In this document: positions 59,644 through 64,000 of the stretch, piece after piece
Layout: each line of letters starts with the position of its first letter
Position numbering within the stretch: the first letter of the stretch is position 1
Assembly: GCA_032622095.1 (NCBI GenBank)
Contig: CP136066.1
Coordinates: forward strand, 169,022,664 to 169,086,663
DNA from: Siphonodentalium dalli
Taxonomy: Eukaryota > Mollusca > Scaphopoda > Gadilida > Siphonodentaliidae
Length of the DNA stretch: 64,000 bases
Reading direction: 5' to 3'
Made by a program: the position numbers and the translations under genes
The notes under the pieces: model-generated
Databases searched by the model: none
What the model was told of the DNA's origin: nothing
The model's input: only the letters and a program-made list of their open reading frames with translations

Positions 59644-59737
59644 TCAGTCATATGTAAAATAGTCAAATATATCAATCTTCGATATTTCCAGAATTTCAAA
59701 GTACTGTTCCGGTACTAATTGTGGTTCCTTCTTCCTC
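59644..59737 (-). CDS. Possible terminal exon (RKKEPQLVPEQYFEIL)
   Basis: Acceptor ATATATTTTGCAG, one base, then RKKEPQLVPEQYFEILEISK to a TGA at 59644. Only the acceptor and the charged, non-random composition support it, and no family is recognised. It follows the coding-like segment at 59838-60150 on the same strand. Confidence 0.35.
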
Positions 59738-59837
59738 CTGCAAAATATATGCACCCATCAGTTTGTAAAAATGCCTAAACATCAGCTTTGGATGGAAAAA
59801 AAGAAAGGGCCAGTTAAGTTATCCACCAGGATTCCAA

Positions 59838-60150
59838 CTTCTTTATTTTTATTTAAGTCCAGTCGTCTTTGCGTCGCATGTTTTGTCCATAAAGTTGAGT
59901 ACTAATTCCAAGCTGTAGTCTCGTTTCTTGTACTCGGCGATAAGCTTTTTCCGCAGTGCAGCCTGAGAGACAGACTCAGTATCAGCTGGCAATTAAGGCT
60001 GCCAGTTAACAGCAATTACTGTGCTTGTTCGTTGTTGCCCTCGCTGACTTCTCTTTAGAAGCATCTCCCTGATTGTCATTTTCTGCCAGTCTTCAAAGGA
60101 GTACATTTCCATCATCATCATATCACGCCATGCAACAAATCATATATTTT
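59838..60150 (-). pseudogene. Coding-like segment with in-frame stop (TVIAVNWQP)
   Basis: A minus frame reads YSFEDWQKMTIREMLLKRSQ, RGQQRTSTVIAVNWQP, a TAA at 59993-59995, then SQAALRKKLIAEYKKRDYSL and ELVLNFMDKT. The LR.KLI.EYKKR.YS.E.VL..MDKT stretch is non-random and recalls the linker before the C-terminal module of SAMD3-like proteins. The stop and the absence of clear splice sites suggest a pseudogene. Confidence 0.5.
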
Positions 60151-60790
60151 TTAAGGCGGGCATAACAGGGAATTTGTAAATGTTATACATCAATAGTTTG
60201 TCAGTAATGTCATTTATTGTATGCTTCCCCATCTTTTCAAAATAAATCAATGGGGCTATTTCGTTTGGCGGATGTGATCGACATTTGTCATTTAGTAATA
60301 CAATAACATAAATAAATCAATGGGATGTAAACATTGCCACTTCCAACTGAAAATATCAAAGTTTTTATAACAATTCGCATTGAACTGTAAAACGAAAGTA
60401 GCAGTTTTGGGGAATTTTATAACGTAGAAGTTAGAACGTATAGTAAAAAGAACACCGACTGTTGAATACTCAGATTATTTAATGCGTGGCTGCAAGGAAA
60501 TACAGAACTTCCACTCGCGGTCGTGGACATTGTGTTTCCTTTTAACCATTCATGAGATAATCCAGGTATTTTATTCTTTTTAAGTATTCTCTATATAATG
60601 GTCAAGTTCTTAAACAAATTATAATCAGCAAATAACAAAATAGTAGTTATATAGTATGTATTAATGTGCACGCTACTATATAGGGCGCTCAGACTGTTTT
60701 TTTTACCCTGTCTTGATATTGTTTCATAACGCTACATGGGGGTAATTTTTAAAATTTAAACAAGGTTAGTCGTACCAAAATTTAAGTCAC

Positions 60791-60988
60791 CTTTTGAGAA
60801 CTTTTCTTTCAAAGCTGCAGCAAGTCTCCTTGCTTTTATGATTTTTAGGATATCTGATAAATCATCCACTGGATCATATTCAAAATCTGCAACTGCTTGC
60901 ACTCCAAGGACTGACATTTTCTCACATACCTTGTCAATAAGGTAATCAGGTACATGTTCTTTGATCGAATTGCTGATTTCTTCCATAT
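60791..60988 (-). CDS. SAM-like helical N-terminal domain exon
   Basis: Acceptor TTTAATAACAG, ATG at 60986, donor TCAAAAG|GTGACT, 65 codons plus one base. It encodes MEEISNSIKEHVPDYLIDKV, KMSVLGVQAVADFEYDPVDD and KIIKARRLAAALKEKF. The L...GV....DF.Y....DL...L..I.ARRL...L pattern is a compact five-helix SAM-like fold often seen at the N-terminus of these proteins. The phase-1 end could join the linker or another phase-1 acceptor. It is the best candidate for a gene start at the right of the cluster. Confidence 0.6.
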
Positions 60989-60999
60989 CTGTTATTAAA

Positions 61000-61610
61000 A
61001 TAGAGAATATTCAGATTAACTTCAGAGCAAATACATGGAGTAACAGGCCTTTAAGTTCTATCAATAAGTCAAAATATTACCCCATTAAGGTATTGACCAG
61101 TAATTTTATGCAAATTTTTGCAAGTAAAGTAGTTTTCAGATTACATTTACATTTACTAGTAATGTACATACTATTGGGATCCAAGAAGCATATATGTATG
61201 TTTATTGACCCTTTAATGATGGGAGCTGTGCTGACGAAAGTTAATAAACGTACAGGGGCAAATAATCATAATACAGATACAAGTATCATCAGGAAAACAA
61301 TAAAAATACACTTACCAATATTATACACTAGAGAATAGAACCGCCAACAGCATATGCTGATTTAGCTTATTGGGCATACATGTATTTGTGTTAGGATGTT
61401 ATGAGCAAAATTTTAGTGAGAAACACTACCTGTTTTTTCCACTTTAGTCGCTCATACATGGCATATGTTTGGGAATAAGACAGAATAATCCTAGTTGACC
61501 ATAAAGCTCTAATGGAAAAGGATCCAGAATTGCACATACTGACATACAGACATATTCTATTGTTGATGTGATGTCAATGTAGTTACATTGCGGCAGAAGA
61601 ACAGCATCGA
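61000..61610. other. No gene recognised
   Basis: The open plus-strand frame at 60961-61338 has no domain. A short block at about 61205-61230 ('ccctttaatgatgggagctg') is a piece of the hairpin-repeat family. Confidence 0.4.
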
Positions 61611-61617
61611 CCTCTTT

Positions 61618-61872
61618 TCAAAGTAAACACAGTGTCTTGTCATATATGAAGAGGCACTCAATAAGTCCAACTTGATAATTATGTTGGTCCTCCATCTTGA
61701 TTATGACGACTTGATTTTCTCCATATTGAAACCCTTTGTGTGCAGCATTGGTTGAGCATGCAACACTGTTATTGTTATATATAGAACTGGCCTCATGCAC
61801 ATCCTTTACGAAAGGATGCACTACTGAGAGGATCACTGGACTTGCTGAATTGAACACACATTGAAAATATGC
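61618..61872 (-). CDS. Exon of a SAMD3/repeat-derived C-terminal region
   Basis: Acceptor ACCAGCTTATGCAG, then AYFQCVFNSASPVILSVVHP, KGFQYGENQVVIIKMEDQHN and YQVGLIECLFIYDKTL to a TGA. The G.xY...(V/x)VVI......VG.IE.IF.YD pattern recurs, from memory, in the last third of repeat-derived fish and invertebrate proteins. The stop directly follows the last strand, so either this is a terminal exon or the donor was missed. Confidence 0.5.
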   Translation of the reverse strand, partial: AYFQCVFNSASPVILSVVHPFVKDVHEASSIYNNNSVACSTNAAHKGFQYGENQVVIIKMEDQHNYQVGLIECLFIYDKTLCLL

Positions 61873-62349
61873 CTGCATAAGCTGGTGTTTTTTTTAATCA
61901 TGTTTCCAGAATATTTATGTAATTTTTGGTACTCACTTCTTAAAATTTGAAAGTTTCCTTTCGCGTCCTTATAAGTTGGCCATAGCGCATTATCAAGTGG
62001 ATAATGGCTCAGGTAATCACGTTTTGGCCTCAGCTTAGAAAGGGAAAATTTTGTAGCACGTTTTTCTAAATATTCATAATTAGATCCTTCAATAAAGAAA
62101 CTTAATTAACATAGACACAACCCATGAATTTAATAGTTGCCAAATATCATCCTCAGTGTCTTATTTTGTCACTGCAAATAAATGGAATGGATCGAACAGA
62201 AACCCAGTTATGCACTGCATGCCCTTCAAGCTTTTTGAGAATTGGTATTAACTATACCAGGCCTATCAGCATCATCAGAACCCTCGATATTGAACTTTTT
62301 CATCATTCTGATCACATGATCGAAAGAAAACTATTTTTTCCATCATAAA

Positions 62350-62640
62350 ATATTCAAGACACAAGTAGACATCTTGCTGAACAATCCCTTCAAAGGGGTC
62401 ATGTCCAAGCATGGAGGCAATCCACCAGGAACATGAAAATGTTCATACTCATTGAATAGTGAACAAAACATAATCCATGTGCATTTTCTTGTTTTCCACT
62501 TCAATAATATTTAGAACATCCTGATAAGTTTTTTGGATTTCGCATCCGATAATGTTCACAAGAAATACGGCGGTAGTTGTCTTGCTCAAAGTCCACTCAC
62601 AGTATCTGCAGAGATGCTCTGTGTTCTGTAAAACCACCAA
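62350..62640 (-). pseudogene. Coding-like segment with a frameshift (FNEYEHFHVPGG)
   Basis: One frame gives EIQKTYQDVLNIIEVENKKM then HMDYVLF and soon a stop. Shifting by one base at about 62460 gives LFNEYEHFHVPGGLPPCLDM. Together they look like one protein broken by a single indel, consistent with its decayed neighbours. Confidence 0.4.
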
Positions 62641-62659
62641 TTAAATGGCTTCCCAAATT

Positions 62660-63185
62660 GTCACCAAGTATTAATAACAGTCTTACATTGAAATGTTTAT
62701 TGTTCACAAACAAACCATCTTTCCTTACACAATATAACTAGTTGAAGGTTTTTTACCTCAAGAAAAGATGCAGATTACCAATCATCATATATACTGCTAA
62801 AGCTTTGTGTTTAATTATGACAGAACCGAATGGGTTGACATATGTAACTTGACAACCTCTTGGTAGAGGAATATCCAAACTGTATCATTATCTCCACAAG
62901 CGAATTTGGCATGGAACAACTCTCCGGATATGTTTTGGAATTTGATAGTTGGAATATCAGTAGTTTTTCTTGTAAAACGGAGTCACTCAACACATTTTCC
63001 AATGATCGGTTGACATGAATATGTTCCATGAAGCACTTAGCATTTTTATCGTTACAAAAGAACAACCAAGTTGTGTGTGTATATCCCCTGGATACACCAT
63101 GTGTATAATAGACACGCTTTATACATCAGCACAGTTAGTGGAAACTTGGATATGTGTTTAAATTTAGGCATAAATAATACCTTTC
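62660..63185. other. Weak coding-like traces only
   Basis: Two minus frames at 62811-63065 are open over parts (e.g. FQNISGELFHAKFACGDND), but stops and the lack of splice sites prevent a call. Confidence 0.35.
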
Positions 63186-63192
63186 TACTCAC

Positions 63193-63290
63193 AGAAAAAT
63201 CTTGTTTGCTATATTTCTCCACTGCAACAGCAAATTTATCCAGGTTTTCCTCCATGGATGCAAGCTTTTTCTCCCCAAACCGGTATTGCA
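63193..63290 (-). CDS. Exon after the PCF-type module (QYRFGEKKLASMEENLD)
   Basis: 98 nt, donor TTTCT|GTGAGT, with a weak acceptor AAAATAAG. It encodes QYRFGEKKLASMEENLDKFA and VAVEKYSKQDFS. It enters with two bases that match the single base left by 63541 when that exon is read in the frame ending EEWII. The corresponding exon at 42761 starts ILNEYQLMKGK. Confidence 0.5.
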
Positions 63291-63540
63291 CTTATTTTAC
63301 TTATGCGTTCTAAAAAATAGATTCCTAAAATGTTGTAATGTTCTAAAAATAGCAACATTTTCTGTCCCGGTTCATTGAAAATAATATAAGAAATAATTGT
63401 TTCCTGGTGACAGGCTCGTGTTGCTTATTCTCTATGACTAGAAATTATATTCTATACCTGGATTATACCTAGGAAATTCAGGGAAGAAATCTATACACCA
63501 TCTTTAATAAAATTATAGAATTCTGGTTTAAATAACTTAC

Positions 63541-63875
63541 ATATTATCCATTCCTCTGACATGCAAATTTCTCAAATACGTTCTTCAGGGAACCACTTTC
63601 ATCGTCAAGGATCAGCTGCTGTCTATTTGGCTGAGTTGCCCGCAGCAATTATTAACATGCTGCTCATTGTGATTATTTTTCGACATCTCTTCACTAAGCC
63701 CTGCCAGGTGAGATGTCATATCTCCATCATCTAACAAGAAAGGCGTCCACACAGTCTTGAACACACAAGCGACTTTCTTGGAAATGGCTGCCTCCCCAGT
63801 GATCACGCCCCCTTTTCTTTTATCTGCATGTCTTCTGTGGCGGATAGTCTGGCGTATGCATTCAGTCAGGAAGGA
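63541..63875 (-). pseudogene. Third copy of the SAMD3-like C-terminal exon, two frame breaks
   Basis: Acceptor TATATTGCAG, donor ATAATAT|GTAAGT. It encodes SFLTECIRQTIRHRRHADKR, GGVITGEAAISKKVACVFKT and DMTSHLAGLSEEMSKNNHNE. A one-base loss near 63650 shifts to LLRATQPNRQQLIL and NVFEKFAC. A second break near 63565 is needed to reach a frame that splices onward. The HLA...E..K......LL......RR/Q..........F..F.C series aligns with the exon at 43409-43740, showing it is a diverged paralogue. The gene continues beyond the right edge. Confidence 0.6.
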
Positions 63876-64000
63876 CTGCAATATACATTTCAGCATAACT
63901 TATGTTTAGGACATAATAATAGCACTAACAGGTATCGGTGGAGTGATTGCATGCGACAACATTAATTAAATTATTACATGCCATTAAGATACGGATGGCC

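Overview
This is a eukaryotic, animal-type nuclear window. It is AT-rich, coding sequence is split into short exons with GT/AG borders, and it carries non-LTR retrotransposons, P-element/THAP-type transposase remains, TTAA and TA MITEs, foldback elements, satellites and microsatellites. SINE-like tails ending in (CAGA)n or (GGAC)n, and CIDE-N and SAM domain exons, point to a marine invertebrate, perhaps a lophotrochozoan. That placement is an impression, not a proof. No bacterial operon, CRISPR, rRNA or tRNA was seen.

Region 1 (about 26.5 to 2.0 kb, minus strand): one large gene, almost all intron. Six exons with matching splice phases (26462-26285, 22593-22498, 10326-10232, 9770-9611, 6764-6608, 2177-2003) encode a PLP-dependent (group II) amino-acid decarboxylase. 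One exon between 22.5 and 10.3 kb was not found. The exons carrying the PLP-lysine and the C-terminus are also missing, probably beyond the left edge or in the first 2 kb. The introns are filled with mobile DNA: two broken LINEs in opposite orientations, a DNA element with GGTACTC-rich ends, a 1.8 kb element bounded by near-identical 448-bp direct repeats and a 6-bp target-site duplication, TTAA and TA MITEs, a 1.24 kb TIR element, and tandem repeats of 122, 153 (dimeric) and 173 bp.

Region 2 (26.6 to 32 kb): intergenic, with a 1.13 kb foldback element and about 11 monomers of the same dimeric satellite seen at 20 kb, in the opposite orientation.

Region 3 (32 to 41.3 kb, minus strand): decayed repeat-derived genes. 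There is a frameshifted transposon-type gene at 32.1-32.8 kb, a second family at 34.1-37.0 kb containing a 1.4 kb tandem duplication, and a P-element-type transposase C-terminus at 40.8-41.3 kb.

Region 4 (42.1 to 64 kb, minus strand): a cluster of paralogous, partly broken exons encoding CIDE-N halves, a linker domain, SAM/SAM-like domains and a KYP/PCF-type C-terminal module resembling uncharacterised SAMD3-like proteins of fish and invertebrates. A 3.7 kb segment (42170-45852) is duplicated at 51840-58529. The two copies have decayed in complementary exons. The right copy contains a 3.3 kb insertion whose empty site survives in the left copy, and that insertion carries its own SAM exon and matching terminal exon. 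Two CIDE-N exon pairs (51.5/50.9 and 48.8/48.3 kb) end in the same splice phase and could both feed the linker exon at 47.2 kb.

All protein identifications come from recognising motifs by eye. No database search was run.
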